DNA from: Gordonia sp. OPL2
GTDB taxonomy: Bacteria > Actinomycetota > Actinomycetes > Mycobacteriales > Mycobacteriaceae
Direction of reading: 5' to 3'
NCBI RefSeq assembly: GCF_003797825.1
Contig: NZ_RKME01000020.1
Location: 42,444-106,443 of the forward strand
Length of the DNA: 64,000 nt
In this document: in pieces, positions 7,720 through 16,124 of the stretch
Layout of the letters: each line of letters begins with the position of its first letter
Numbering within the stretch: the stretch's first letter is position 1
Program-made: the position numbers and the translations under genes
Notes under the pieces: generated by a model
The model's input: the letters and a program-made list of their open reading frames with translations, nothing else
Told to the model about the DNA's origin: nothing
The model's database searches: none

Positions 7720-8994
7720 TCAGGCCAGTCGGCCTGCACGGTACTGCACGAACGCCGGGATCGCCAGCGCGGCAACGACGGTCAGGACGATGACCCCGAT
7801 CCCGCCGCCCGCGGTCGCTACGGCCGTGCCCACCATCGCCGCGGCCGCACCGTGGGCGACGTCGGCGATCCGCGGGCCGCCCGCCACCACGACGATGAAC
7901 ACCCCCTGCAGTCGGCCGCGCACCTCGTCGGTCGCCGCCGCCTGCAACATGGTCTGCCGGAATGCGGCCGAGGCCATGTCGGCGGCGCCGCCGATCATGA
8001 GCGCGACCACCACGATCGGCAGGACGGGCAATGCCGTGCCGTGGGCGAAGAGCAGTGCGACGCCGGCGACCACGATCGCCACACCCCAGATCAGGATGCA
8101 GATGATCACCGCCAGACCCTGCCGTCGGATGCGGCCCACCCAGCCGGAGAAGACCCCGCCGACGACCGAGCCGAGAGGGATGGCGGCGAACAGCAGCGCG
8201 AACGCGACGCCGCCGCTCTCCGGTCCGCCGAAGCTCTCGTGCGCCATCTGGGGGAACAGGGCGCGCGGCATGCCGAAGATCATCGCGATGAGGTCGACCA
8301 AGAAGCTGGCCATCAGCACGCGGTGGCCGCGGAGATACACGAAACCATCCAGCACGGAACGCAATCCGGCGACGGGCCGCGGCTCTCCCTCGGCACGTTG
8401 CGGCTTGAGGATCGGCAGTCGGATCACGGCCCACAACGTGGCGAACAGGCAGACGGTGTCGACCAGGTACAGCGTCGAGTAGCCGAGCACCGGGATCAGA
8501 GCGCCTCCGGCCAGCGGCCCCGCGATCGCGCCGGCCTGCATGACCGTCATGTTGAGTGAGTTCGCGGCGGGTAGTTCGGCGAGCGGGAGCAGTCGCGGCA
8601 GCACCGCTGTCCGGGTGGGCTGGTTGACCGCGAAGAAGGCTTGTTGAACGGCGAACACGCACAACAGAATCCAGACATTCCCGACATCGAACGCGGACTG
8701 CAGCCAGAACAGTGCACTGCATCCGATCAGACCGAACGTCGTGATGATCAGGATCAGACGACGATCGAAGACGTCGGCGAGGGCACCACCCCACAGACCG
8801 AACACGATCAGCGGCACCAACCCGAAGATCCCGGTCAGGCCGACATAGGCCGAGCTGCCGGTGATCTGATAGATCTGCGCGGGAACGGCGACCACAGTGA
8901 GCTGGGCGCCGATGACGGTGATGATGTTCGCCGTCCAGAGGCGACGGAAGTACGCGTTCCGCAGCGGTGTGGTGTCGGCGAGCAGTCGTTGCAC
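7720..8994 (-). CDS. MFS transporter, EntS-like exporter
   Basis: 424-residue major facilitator with about 12 hydrophobic segments. The N-terminal half carries FRRLWTANIITVIGAQLTVVAVPAQIY and LADVFDRR after TM2 (an MFS motif A variant), the arrangement seen in EntS-type enterobactin exporters and related drug exporters. GTG start: a TAGACT hexamer lies 6 nt upstream, consistent with leaderless transcription. Located in the inner membrane; cargo not known. Followed by the 2OG oxygenase gene in the same direction. Confidence 0.88.
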   Translation of the reverse strand: MQRLLADTTPLRNAYFRRLWTANIITVIGAQLTVVAVPAQIYQITGSSAYVGLTGIFGLVPLIVFGLWGGALADVFDRRLILIITTFGLIGCSALFWLQSAFDVGNVWILLCVFAVQQAFFAVNQPTRTAVLPRLLPLAELPAANSLNMTVMQAGAIAGPLAGGALIPVLGYSTLYLVDTVCLFATLWAVIRLPILKPQRAEGEPRPVAGLRSVLDGFVYLRGHRVLMASFLVDLIAMIFGMPRALFPQMAHESFGGPESGGVAFALLFAAIPLGSVVGGVFSGWVGRIRRQGLAVIICILIWGVAIVVAGVALLFAHGTALPVLPIVVVALMIGGAADMASAAFRQTMLQAAATDEVRGRLQGVFIVVVAGGPRIADVAHGAAAAMVGTAVATAGGGIGVIVLTVVAALAIPAFVQYRAGRLA

Positions 8995-9055
8995 CAGAAG
9001 AGTCTACGAGTCGGGCGGGTATGCCTCGCGCGTCCCCGGGTGCACCGTATCGGTG

Positions 9056-9781
9056 TCAGGGCTGAAGTCGTTCGACCTGCCAGCCGTCGTCGTTCTTGGT
9101 GAGCCGCACGCGATTGTGCAGGCGGTTGGCGCGGCCCTGCCAGAACTCCACGGTCGTCGGCACCAACCGGTACCCGCCCCAGTCCGACGGCACCGGGATC
9201 TCCGCGCCGTCGGCGAACCCGCCGAAGTCGTCGGCGACCGACGCCGCTCTCGCCTCGAGTTCGATCCGGCTCTCGATGGGCCGCGACTGATCGGAGGCGA
9301 ACGCCGACAGCTGCGATCCGCGAGGACGCATGTACCAGTAGGCTTCGGTCTCCTCCATGCTGACGTGTGTCACCGGACCGCGGAAGTGGACCTGCCGTTC
9401 GAGCGCGATCCACGGAAAAGTGATCGACGCCCACGGGTTGGCGGCCAGTTCGAGACCCTTGTCGGAGTCGAAGCCCGTGAAGAACACGATCCCCGCGGCG
9501 TCCGCGCCCTTGCACAGGACGGTGCGCGTCGAGGGCCTGCCCTGGGCGTCGGCGGTGCCCAGCACCATCGCGTTGGGTTCCGGGATCCGCGCGTCGATCG
9601 CCTCCCGCATCCACACCGTGAACAGGTCGACCCAGGGCGGGTCGCCCCGCAACCAGCTCGGATCGAGATTCTCCCGGATACCGTCGGCGCCGGCCGCACG
9701 ATCGCCCTCACCGATGTTCGGCGGGATGCCCCCGCCATATCCGACCCGCATGTTCGGCAGGTCAATCGGTTCCTCGGCCAC
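9056..9781 (-). CDS. pdxH: Pyridoxamine 5'-phosphate oxidase
   Basis: Oxidises pyridoxine/pyridoxamine 5'-phosphate to pyridoxal 5'-phosphate with FMN. 241 residues; FMN and substrate motifs are PNAMVLGTADAQGRPSTRTVLCKG (residues 70-93), FFTGFDSDKG, RQVHFRGPVTHV, YWYMRPRGSQLSAFAS and the C-terminal FWQGRANRLHNRVRL with the substrate-binding arginines. GTG start, with TAGCCT 7 nt upstream on the minus strand, i.e. probably leaderless. Divergent from the second citrate synthase (110 nt between starts); the MFS gene follows in the same direction. Confidence 0.95.
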   Translation of the reverse strand: MAEEPIDLPNMRVGYGGGIPPNIGEGDRAAGADGIRENLDPSWLRGDPPWVDLFTVWMREAIDARIPEPNAMVLGTADAQGRPSTRTVLCKGADAAGIVFFTGFDSDKGLELAANPWASITFPWIALERQVHFRGPVTHVSMEETEAYWYMRPRGSQLSAFASDQSRPIESRIELEARAASVADDFGGFADGAEIPVPSDWGGYRLVPTTVEFWQGRANRLHNRVRLTKNDDGWQVERLQP

Positions 9782-9891
9782 GTTCGTGAGGCTACCCCTG
9801 ACACGCGGAGTTACTCCCCGGTATGCCCGGGAGTGTCGGCTGCCCTAGAGTCAGCGATGTCCACAATGGAGTGTCGAGATGGGTGGTCACC

Positions 9892-11019
9892 ATGGCGAAC
9901 AACGTCCCTGACGATTTCGTACCCGGCCTGGAAGGTGTCGTCGCGTTCACCACCGACATCGCCGAACCCGACAAGGACGGTGGCAACCTGCGCTACCGCG
10001 GCGTCGACATCGAAGACCTCGTCGAGAACCACGTCACCTTCGCCGACGTCTGGGCGCTGCTCGTCGACGGCAGATTCGGCGACGGCCTGCCCCCGGCCGA
10101 ACCCTTCCCGCTGCCCATCCACACCGGCGACGTCCGCGTCGACGTCCAAGCCGCCCTCGCGATGCTCGCCCCCATCTGGGGCTACCAGCCACTACTCGAC
10201 ATCGACGACGTCACCGCCCGCGCCAACCTCGCCCGCGCCTCGGTGATGGCCCTGTCCTACGTCGCCCAATCCGCCCGCGGCATCCACCAACCCGCCGTCC
10301 CCCAACACATCATCGACGAGTGTGACACCGTCACCGCACGCTTCATGACCCGCTGGAAAGGCGACCCCGACCCCAAACACATCCGCGCCATCGATGCCTA
10401 CTGGGTCAGCGCCGCCGAACACGGCCTCAACGCCTCCACCTTCACCGCCCGCGTCATCTCCTCCACCGGCGCCGACGTCGCCGCCGCACTCTCCGGCGCG
10501 ATCGGTGCCATGTCCGGACCACTGCACGGCGGCGCCCCCGCCCGCGTGCTCCCGATGATCGAAGAGGTCGAACGCACCGGCGACGCCCGCGGCCTGGTCC
10601 GCGGCGTCCTCGACCGCAAAGAGAAACTGATGGGCTTCGGCCACCGCGTCTACCGCGCCGAAGACCCCCGCGCCCGCGTCCTGCGCCGCACCGCACAAGA
10701 ACTCGGCGTCCCCCGCTACGAAATCGCCGCCGCCCTCGAACAAGCCGCCCTCACCGAACTCCGCGAACGCCGACCCGACCGCGCCATCGAAACCAACGTC
10801 GAGTTCTGGGCCGCAGTCATCCTCGACTTCGCCGAGGTCCCCACCCACATGATGCCCGCCATGTTCACCTGCGGACGCACCGCCGGCTGGTGCGCCCACA
10901 TCCTCGAACAAAAACAACTCGGCAAACTCGTCCGACCCGCCGCCATCTACACCGGACCCGCCCCACGCCGCCCCGAAGACGTCCCCGGCTGGGGCGAACT
11001 CACCAAACCTGGCCTCTGA
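9892..11019 (+). CDS. citA: Second citrate synthase (short type, CitA-like)
   Basis: 375 residues, about 65 shorter than GltA in this window. It keeps the catalytic pattern: TTDIAEPDKDGGNLRYRGVDIEDLV, GAMSGPLHGGAPARVLPM, GFGHRVYRAEDPRARVLRR and the late Asp/Arg region VEFWAAVILDFAEVP. ATG chosen because the protein then begins like its M. tuberculosis counterpart (..DFVPGLEGVVAFTT). From about 10130 to the stop codon the coding strand is very poor in G: CAA, AAA, GAA and C-ending codons dominate where neighbouring genes use CAG, AAG and GAG. It may be a 2-methylcitrate synthase or a secondary citrate synthase; no prp genes are nearby. Confidence 0.92.
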   Translation: MANNVPDDFVPGLEGVVAFTTDIAEPDKDGGNLRYRGVDIEDLVENHVTFADVWALLVDGRFGDGLPPAEPFPLPIHTGDVRVDVQAALAMLAPIWGYQPLLDIDDVTARANLARASVMALSYVAQSARGIHQPAVPQHIIDECDTVTARFMTRWKGDPDPKHIRAIDAYWVSAAEHGLNASTFTARVISSTGADVAAALSGAIGAMSGPLHGGAPARVLPMIEEVERTGDARGLVRGVLDRKEKLMGFGHRVYRAEDPRARVLRRTAQELGVPRYEIAAALEQAALTELRERRPDRAIETNVEFWAAVILDFAEVPTHMMPAMFTCGRTAGWCAHILEQKQLGKLVRPAAIYTGPAPRRPEDVPGWGELTKPGL

Positions 11020-11051
11020 GGACGCCCCCGAGGCCTCAGTCGGCATCGGGG
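11016..11051. terminator. Possible bidirectional terminator between citA and ABC permease gene
   Basis: In the 41-nt convergent gap CTGAGG (11016) can pair with CCTCAG (11034), and CCCCGA (about 11026) with TCGGGG (11046). These are mutually exclusive GC-rich hairpins without a U-run, a usual form in high-GC actinobacteria. Assignment rests on position between two converging genes. Confidence 0.35.
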
Positions 11052-11060
11052 ACTGCGAAC

Positions 11061-12704
11061 TCAGCCGATGTCACGGCCGCGGAACGCCGCCCACCCGACC
11101 GCGGTGAACACGGCTGTGAGACACAGCATCACGATCGCCGGGGTCCACGCCATCGGTTCGACTGGAACCGCAGGTGTGTGGGTGTAGGGGGACAGATCCC
11201 GGGCCCACTGGGGAAGGTCGAACATCCCCGAGAGCGGTCCGAGGAACAGGGCCGCGATCACCAGCAACCATCCGATCGGCACCAGCGCGGTCCGGATCGC
11301 GTACAGCGCCACCATGATCGACGACATGACGAGCGCGGCCGGGATCTGCGCCGAGGCCGACCGGAACGCATCACCGCCCGCCGACGACCACTGACCCCCG
11401 GCGACTCCGTTGCCCACCGTCAACGCCGCCGCGGCGAGCAGCAGGATCACGACCACGCCGACGCCGATCAACGCCGCGTGGTCGAGCAGATACCGACCGC
11501 GTGCGGTCGGCGTGGCGAGCACCAGTTCAGTGCGGGACCGATTCTCCTCGCCCCTCATTCGCGTCGCGACGTTGACCGCCCACGCGCCAGCGGCCACCGC
11601 GAAGAACCCCATCATCGTGATCCCGAAGAGGGTGCTCAGATCGGCGTCCACCCCGGACTGTCGGACGACGGCACCGAATTGTGAATTGCCCGTCGCGAGT
11701 TCGTCGACCGAGGGCTGCATGAAGCCGACGACGAGACCGTAGACCACGAGCGCGCCCACCCAGGACCCCAGGAGCGGAAGGGTCAGTCGGACCACGACTG
11801 CCTCGGGTGAGGACAGGCGCGAACTGGCCGCGGGTCCGGGTCGCGGCGCGATGAGCCCCGCGTCGATGTCGCGGGCACGCGCCAGGACTCCCGCCAGAAT
11901 CCCACCGCCGACGAACACCGCGAATGAGGGAAGCGCCCACCACACGGCGTTGTCGGCGAACGGTTGGATCGATTCCGCCCATCCCATCGGCGAGATCCAC
12001 CGCAGCCATCCCCAGCCCCCGGAGGCGTCGGCGGCACCGCGAAGCAGATAGCCGAGGATCACCACCGAGGACGCCGTCAGATTCGCGATGTGCGAGGTCT
12101 TCGCGATCTGCGCCGCGACGAGTGCGACTCCCGCAGCGGCCATCCCGGTGCTCGCGTACTGCGCGAAGACCGCCACCACGTCGACGATCCCGGCGCCGAG
12201 TGGGAACAGCATCACCGACATCCCCAGCGCGATCAACACACTGAACACAGTGGCGACGATCGCCGCCGCCGCAAGCGGCGCCAACGGTCCGGTCGCGCCT
12301 GACCGGACGAGTTCGGTACGCCCGAGTTCCTCCTCTTTGCGGGTCTGCCGCACCACGAGCAGTACGACACAGACCGCCAGCGCCGCGATCATGAAGAGCC
12401 CGGCACGCCAGACGGTCAGGGCGGCAGCGGAATCGGTGTCGTCGAGGGGTCCCAGGAGGAACAGGAATGCCGCGTTGCCGCCGAGGCCCACCCGCGCGCC
12501 GGCACGCTGTTCGGCCGTCGGGTACATGCTCGTGATGGACGCCGCGGTCGAGCAGTTGATCAGCACGAACACGATCACGCCGATGAGCGCGACAAGCCGC
12601 TCGCGGCGACAGGCCAGGCGCACGAGGAGTCCGGTCCGGGTGAACAGCGCCGACGGACTCGACCTCGGCCCGGCCGACGGCGTCGCCGACACGACGGCGG
12701 TCAT
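11061..12704 (-). CDS. ABC-2 type permease (polyketide-antibiotic exporter family)
   Basis: 547-residue membrane protein with two homologous halves of about six hydrophobic segments each, as in single-chain ABC-2 permeases annotated as polyketide antibiotic exporters. Cytoplasmic loops carry RQTRKEEELGRTELVRSGATG and, in the second half, RMRGEENRSRTELVLATPTARGRYL, a repeated E(E/N)..RTELV motif marking the duplication. ATG start overlaps the stop of the ATPase gene by 4 nt (ATGA), so the two are translated together. Cargo unknown; TetR control suggests an inducible toxic compound or drug. Confidence 0.9.
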   Translation of the reverse strand: MTAVVSATPSAGPRSSPSALFTRTGLLVRLACRRERLVALIGVIVFVLINCSTAASITSMYPTAEQRAGARVGLGGNAAFLFLLGPLDDTDSAAALTVWRAGLFMIAALAVCVVLLVVRQTRKEEELGRTELVRSGATGPLAPLAAAAIVATVFSVLIALGMSVMLFPLGAGIVDVVAVFAQYASTGMAAAGVALVAAQIAKTSHIANLTASSVVILGYLLRGAADASGGWGWLRWISPMGWAESIQPFADNAVWWALPSFAVFVGGGILAGVLARARDIDAGLIAPRPGPAASSRLSSPEAVVVRLTLPLLGSWVGALVVYGLVVGFMQPSVDELATGNSQFGAVVRQSGVDADLSTLFGITMMGFFAVAAGAWAVNVATRMRGEENRSRTELVLATPTARGRYLLDHAALIGVGVVVILLLAAAALTVGNGVAGGQWSSAGGDAFRSASAQIPAALVMSSIMVALYAIRTALVPIGWLLVIAALFLGPLSGMFDLPQWARDLSPYTHTPAVPVEPMAWTPAIVMLCLTAVFTAVGWAAFRGRDIG

Positions 12705-13669
12705 GGCATCGGCCTGTCGTGGGAGAACACCCGGGCTTCAGAGGCAGCGGGGTCATCAGAAGCGGCTGGGTCGTCGGAATAGGCGTGCAGGAACAGCTCT
12801 TCGAGACTCGGCGGCTCGACCGACAGCGCGCGCACGTCGAGGCCGGCGAGTGCCCGGGTCACCGCGCCGAGCGCCGCGTCGTCGACGGTGAAGTCGACCA
12901 CTCCCTCATGTACATCGAGATCGTGGACGCCCTCGACGAGCGACAGGTCGCCCACATCACCGGCCACGGTGGCCCTCACCCGGGACCGGCGCAGGTGACG
13001 CAGTTCGGCGAGACTGCCCGATTGGACCGTGCGACCCGCACGGATGATCGTGACCGTCTCACAGAGCTCCTCGACCTCGGCCAAGATGTGGCTCGACATC
13101 AGCACCGCGGACCCCGCTGCGGCCCGCTCGCGCACACAGTCCATGAACTGTCGGGTCATCAGCGGATCGAGCCCGGATGTCGGCTCATCCAGGATGAGCA
13201 ATTCCGAGTCGGCGCACAGCGCCGCGATCAGGGCGACCTTCTGCCGATTCCCCTTCGAGTACGTGGCCGCCTTCTTGGTCGGATCGAGTTCGAATCGATC
13301 GATGAGTTCGGCCTTGCGGGAACGGGACTCGACACGGACCCCGCGCAGCGACAGCAACAGGTCGATGCACTCACCGCCGGTCAGCTGGGGCCACAGGTTC
13401 ACATCGCCCGGCACGTAGGCGAGCCGCCGGTGGATGGCCACGGCATCCGACAACGGGTCGGCACCGAACACACGCGCGTCTCCGCCGTCATGTCGGTACA
13501 GGCCCAGCAGGACACGGATCGTCGTCGACTTCCCCGCTCCGTTCGGCCCGAGGAATCCGGCCACCTCCCCCGGTGCCACACACAGATCCAGTCCGTCGAG
13601 AGCGACGAAGGAGCCGAAGCGCTTTCGCAGTCCGACGACATCGATCACTGCATTAGTTCGTGGGCTCAT
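12701..13669 (-). CDS. ABC transporter ATP-binding protein
   Basis: 322 residues; energises the permease at 11061-12704. Walker A GPNGAGKST (residues about 42-50), a degenerate signature YSKGNRQK in place of LSGGQ, Walker B LLILDEPTSGLD and the H-loop MSSHILAEVEEL are visible, with a C-terminal DrrA-like extension. The tail contains a tandem duplication SDDPAASDDPAAS. Start ATG at 13669 lies 17 nt inside the end of the upstream TetR gene, so regulator, ATPase and permease form one operon. Confidence 0.92.
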   Translation of the reverse strand: MSPRTNAVIDVVGLRKRFGSFVALDGLDLCVAPGEVAGFLGPNGAGKSTTIRVLLGLYRHDGGDARVFGADPLSDAVAIHRRLAYVPGDVNLWPQLTGGECIDLLLSLRGVRVESRSRKAELIDRFELDPTKKAATYSKGNRQKVALIAALCADSELLILDEPTSGLDPLMTRQFMDCVRERAAAGSAVLMSSHILAEVEELCETVTIIRAGRTVQSGSLAELRHLRRSRVRATVAGDVGDLSLVEGVHDLDVHEGVVDFTVDDAALGAVTRALAGLDVRALSVEPPSLEELFLHAYSDDPAASDDPAASEARVFSHDRPMP

Positions 13670-14318
13670 CGTGTTCCTCTCGGTAGGCGAGCACCGTGTC
13701 GAGCAGCGTGTCGTCGGCCATCACGCCGTGAACGGCGACCTCGGTGGCGGGAACCAGCACGCGGTCGACGTAGGACCGCAGGATCGCGCCCGCGTCCGAC
13801 CAGTCAGCGGGGGGATGCATGACGACGTCGACGAGCAGCGCGCCCATGGATTGGGCGACCATGTAGCGCGCCCGCGCCCGCTCATCCCGGGACGGACGCA
13901 CGGTGCCCGCCTCGACGCCGTGACGGAATGTGGCCTCGGCGTCGTCGGCGAGATGATCGAGCAGCTGCCGGGCCATGTCACCGCCCGCCTGCAGGCTGCG
14001 GATCAGATAGACGATCCGTGGCCCGTCCTCGTCGATCGTGTCGAGCTTGGTGAGGATTCCGCCGAACGCCTGCGGGCCCGCGCCGGCGTCGAGACTGGCC
14101 TCGTTGACCTCGCGAGTCCGACGCAACACGTGGTCGTCACATTCGGCGCGCAGCTTCTCCTTGCTGCCGAAGTGGTGGATGACCAGCCCCGGACTCACCG
14201 CGGCAGCGTCGGCGATGGTGCGCACCGTCGCCGAGAACCCGTCGCGGGCGAACACCTCGATCGCGGCATCTCGTAGGCGGGCCCGGGTCGTCCGGTCGTC
14301 GGCATGCGTTGTACGCAT
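13653..14318 (-). CDS. TetR-family regulator of the ABC exporter operon
   Basis: 221 residues. HTH region: RLRDAAIEVFARDGFSATVRTIADAAAVSPGLVIHHFGSKEKL (residues about 15-57), then an all-helical ligand domain. Start placed at ATG 14318; a longer frame exists but the ATG fits a leaderless promoter (TTGACC, 17-nt spacer, TAGTCT, 7 nt, ATG) on the minus strand. It heads the operon with the ATPase and permease, so it most likely represses its own transcription and is released by the exported compound. Confidence 0.9.
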   Translation of the reverse strand: MRTTHADDRTTRARLRDAAIEVFARDGFSATVRTIADAAAVSPGLVIHHFGSKEKLRAECDDHVLRRTREVNEASLDAGAGPQAFGGILTKLDTIDEDGPRIVYLIRSLQAGGDMARQLLDHLADDAEATFRHGVEAGTVRPSRDERARARYMVAQSMGALLVDVVMHPPADWSDAGAILRSYVDRVLVPATEVAVHGVMADDTLLDTVLAYREEHDEPTN

Positions 14319-14354
14319 GTTCAGTAGACTAAACGCGTGTTCAACGAAGGTCAA
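14319..14354 (-). promoter_or_regulatory. Leaderless promoter of the tetR-ABC operon
   Basis: On the minus strand TTGACC is followed by a 17-nt spacer, TAGTCT and 7 nt before the ATG at 14318. The region also contains GTTCA and TGAAC half-sites (GTTCAGTAGACTAAAC on plus) that could serve as the TetR operator, but no perfect dyad is seen. Confidence 0.6.
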
Positions 14355-14380
14355 CGGTGGCGACCGCGGCCCCCGATACG

Positions 14381-14427
14381 CAGATGACGGAGAACGTAAC
14401 GGTGAGCGTTACGTTCTCCGTCATCTG
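14381..14427. repeat. Perfect 20-bp inverted repeat with 7-nt loop
   Basis: CAGATGACGGAGAACGTAAC at 14381-14400 and its exact reverse complement at 14408-14427 flank GGTGAGC. It lies in the divergent region between tetR and serC, so it is not a terminator for either gene; there is no T-run. It may be an operator/cruciform upstream of serC or a remnant of a small mobile element. Confidence 0.8.
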
Positions 14428-14467
14428 ATCAGGGGGACCACGACCAGGGTGGTCGCGGCCACATCCC

Positions 14468-14480
14468 TAGAATCACCGGT
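14468..14480 (+). promoter_or_regulatory. Leaderless -10 box of serC
   Basis: TAGAAT at 14468-14473 is followed by exactly 7 nt and the serC ATG. No convincing -35 hexamer is found at 17-18 nt. No ribosome binding site precedes the ATG, in keeping with a leaderless transcript. Confidence 0.6.
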
Positions 14481-15626
14481 ATGAGTGACACCGCCACCGC
14501 ACCGATCACGATCCCCGCCGACCTCCTGCCGTCGGACGGCCGCTTCGGTTGCGGTCCGTCCAAGGTGCGCCCCGAACAGTTGCAGTCCCTTGTCGACACC
14601 GGCGCATCGGTGTTCGGCACCAGCCACCGTCAGGCTCCAGTCAAGAACGTCGTCGGTTCCATCCGCGCCGGACTCGCCGAACTGTTCGCGCTCCCCGAGG
14701 GTTACGAGGTCGTCCTCTCCAACGGCGGCACCACCGCATTCTGGGACGCCGCGGCCTTCGGCCTGATCAAGCAGCGCTCGCTGCACCTGACCTACGGCGA
14801 GTTCTCGTCGAAGTTCGCGACCGTCGCCAAGAAGGCCCCGTTCCTGGACTCACCGTCGGTGATCTCGACCGACCCCGGCACGGCTCCGGACCCGGCCGCG
14901 TTGACCGCCGACGACTTCGGTGGCATCGACCTCATCGGCTGGGCGCAGAACGAGACGTCGACCGGCGTCTCCGTGCCGGTCACCCGGCCCGCCGGTTCCG
15001 ACGACGCGCTGGTCGCGATCGACGCAACCTCGGGCGCCGGCGGACTGCCGGTCGAGGTGGGCGATTCCGACGTCTACTACTTCGCGCCGCAGAAATGCTT
15101 CGCCTCCGACGGCGGGATCTGGATCGCCCTGATGAGCCCGCGCGCCATCGAACGCATCTCCCAGATCGCCGAGACCGACCGCTGGTGCCCGGAGTTCCTG
15201 TCGCTGCCGACCGCGGTCGACAACAGCAGCAAGAACCAGACCTACAACACCCCCGCGGTCGCATCGCTGCTGTTGCTCGACAATCAGATCCAGTGGATGC
15301 TCGGCCAGGGCGGGCTCGACTGGTGTGTCTCCCGGACCGCCGACAGCAGCTCACGGCTGTATCAGTGGGCGGAAGCCAGCGAGTTCGCCACGCCCTTCGT
15401 CACCGATCCCACGCAGCGCAGCCAGGTCGTCGGCACCATCGACTTCGACGACGACGTCGATGCCGCTGCCGTCGCCAAGGCGCTGCGCGCGAACGGCGTC
15501 GTCGACACCGAGCCGTACCGCAAACTCGGCCGCAACCAGCTGCGCGTCGGTATGTTTCCGGCGATCGACCCCGACGACGTGAGCAAGCTGACCGAGTGCA
15601 TCGACTTCGTCGTCGACAAGCTCTGA
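14481..15626 (+). CDS. serC: Phosphoserine aminotransferase
   Basis: PLP enzyme of serine biosynthesis: 3-phosphohydroxypyruvate plus glutamate to phosphoserine. 381 residues of the mycobacterial-type SerC. Landmarks: RFGCGPSKVRPEQL, the SNGGTTAFWDAAAFGL phosphate-cup region, GWAQNETSTGV, AIDATSGAGG, and the Schiff-base Lys in YYFAPQKCFASDGGIW (residue about 200). The next region is a long repeat-rich gap; the gene seems to be a single transcription unit with its own leaderless promoter. Confidence 0.97.
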   Translation: MSDTATAPITIPADLLPSDGRFGCGPSKVRPEQLQSLVDTGASVFGTSHRQAPVKNVVGSIRAGLAELFALPEGYEVVLSNGGTTAFWDAAAFGLIKQRSLHLTYGEFSSKFATVAKKAPFLDSPSVISTDPGTAPDPAALTADDFGGIDLIGWAQNETSTGVSVPVTRPAGSDDALVAIDATSGAGGLPVEVGDSDVYYFAPQKCFASDGGIWIALMSPRAIERISQIAETDRWCPEFLSLPTAVDNSSKNQTYNTPAVASLLLLDNQIQWMLGQGGLDWCVSRTADSSSRLYQWAEASEFATPFVTDPTQRSQVVGTIDFDDDVDAAAVAKALRANGVVDTEPYRKLGRNQLRVGMFPAIDPDDVSKLTECIDFVVDKL

Positions 15627-15640
15627 GGGACGGCGCACCC

Positions 15641-15932
15641 CAACTGCACAACGATCCCTGAGGAACGAAGCGATAGCGGACCTTCCCACGATCCCTGAGG
15701 AACGACGCGTTAGCGAAGTGTCTCGAAGGGCCGCCCTTCGAGACACTCGGCTGGCGCCTCGTTCCTCAGGGACCGGACTGAAAGACCGCGCTCGTTCCTC
15801 AGGGACCGGACTGAAAGACCGCGCTCGTTCCTCAGGGACCGGGAGCCCGCGCTCGATCCTCAGGAACCGGACCGGGAGCGCGCTCGTTCCTCAGGGACCG
15901 GAGTGGACGATCGCGCTCCTTCCTCGGGCCGG
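15641..15932. repeat. REP-like intergenic repeat cluster: 83-bp cruciform plus tandem 33-bp units
   Basis: The motif CCCTGAGGAACGA and its inverse TCGTTCCTCAGGG recur eight times in about 290 nt. One nested palindrome runs 15691-15773: the inner stem AGTGTCTCGAAGGGC / GCCCTTCGAGACACT (15717-15747, one-base loop) is enclosed by a 13-bp outer stem. Three copies of a 33-bp unit containing GTTCCTCAGGGACCGGACTG begin at 15761, 15794 and 15827, followed by degenerate half-units near 15855, 15886 and 15917. Related sequences occur at 17977-18073 and 38330-38450, so it is a dispersed family. No gene is seen here. Confidence 0.9.
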
Positions 15933-15964
15933 AAGAGAAGCGCAGGCGCCGCGTCAGTGACCAT

Positions 15965-15985
15965 CAGGTGACACACCTGTAGCCT
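15965..15985 (+). promoter_or_regulatory. Short palindrome and -10 box upstream of sepH
   Basis: CAGGTG ACA CACCTG (15965-15979) is a perfect 6-bp dyad directly before TAGCCT (15980-15985), which sits 7 nt before an ATG at 15993. The dyad would be at the -35/-10 spacer, where a repressor or activator of sepH transcription could bind. Confidence 0.45.
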
Positions 15986-15992
15986 GGGCCCC

Positions 15993-16124
15993 ATGGGTCA
16001 CATCGGCAACAACCTTGCTGATCTGCGGTTTTGCCGCGTGTCCCGCGCTCGGAGCAGTCCGGGCTGGATTACCCTGACCGCAATGCCCGCACTCGTGGTG
16101 ACTGGAGGAGGAGCAGATGCGTGA
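15993..16124 (+). CDS. Possible leaderless 43-codon upstream ORF overlapping sepH start
   Basis: ATG at 15993 opens a 43-codon frame (MGHIGNNLADLRFCRVSR..., ending VVTGGGADA) whose TGA at 16122-16124 lies 5 nt inside sepH. A TAGCCT -10 box 7 nt upstream would make it leaderless. Against it, only about 60% of third positions are G/C, well below real genes here, and no homologue is recognised. If translated, it would couple ribosome arrival to sepH initiation. Confidence 0.3.
   Translation: MGHIGNNLADLRFCRVSRARSSPGWITLTAMPALVVTGGGADA

Noticed and set aside
10192..11046. Long minus-strand ORF (284 codons) opposite citA
   Set aside because: Gly/Ala/Val-rich translation without family features; it is the antisense shadow of the G-poor citrate synthase gene.
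14381..14427. Rho-independent terminator
   Set aside because: Lies in front of both divergent genes and has no T-run.
15641..15932. CRISPR or insertion sequence
   Set aside because: No regular repeat-spacer pattern, no transposase ORF and no target-site duplication; the palindromic units fit a REP-like family.
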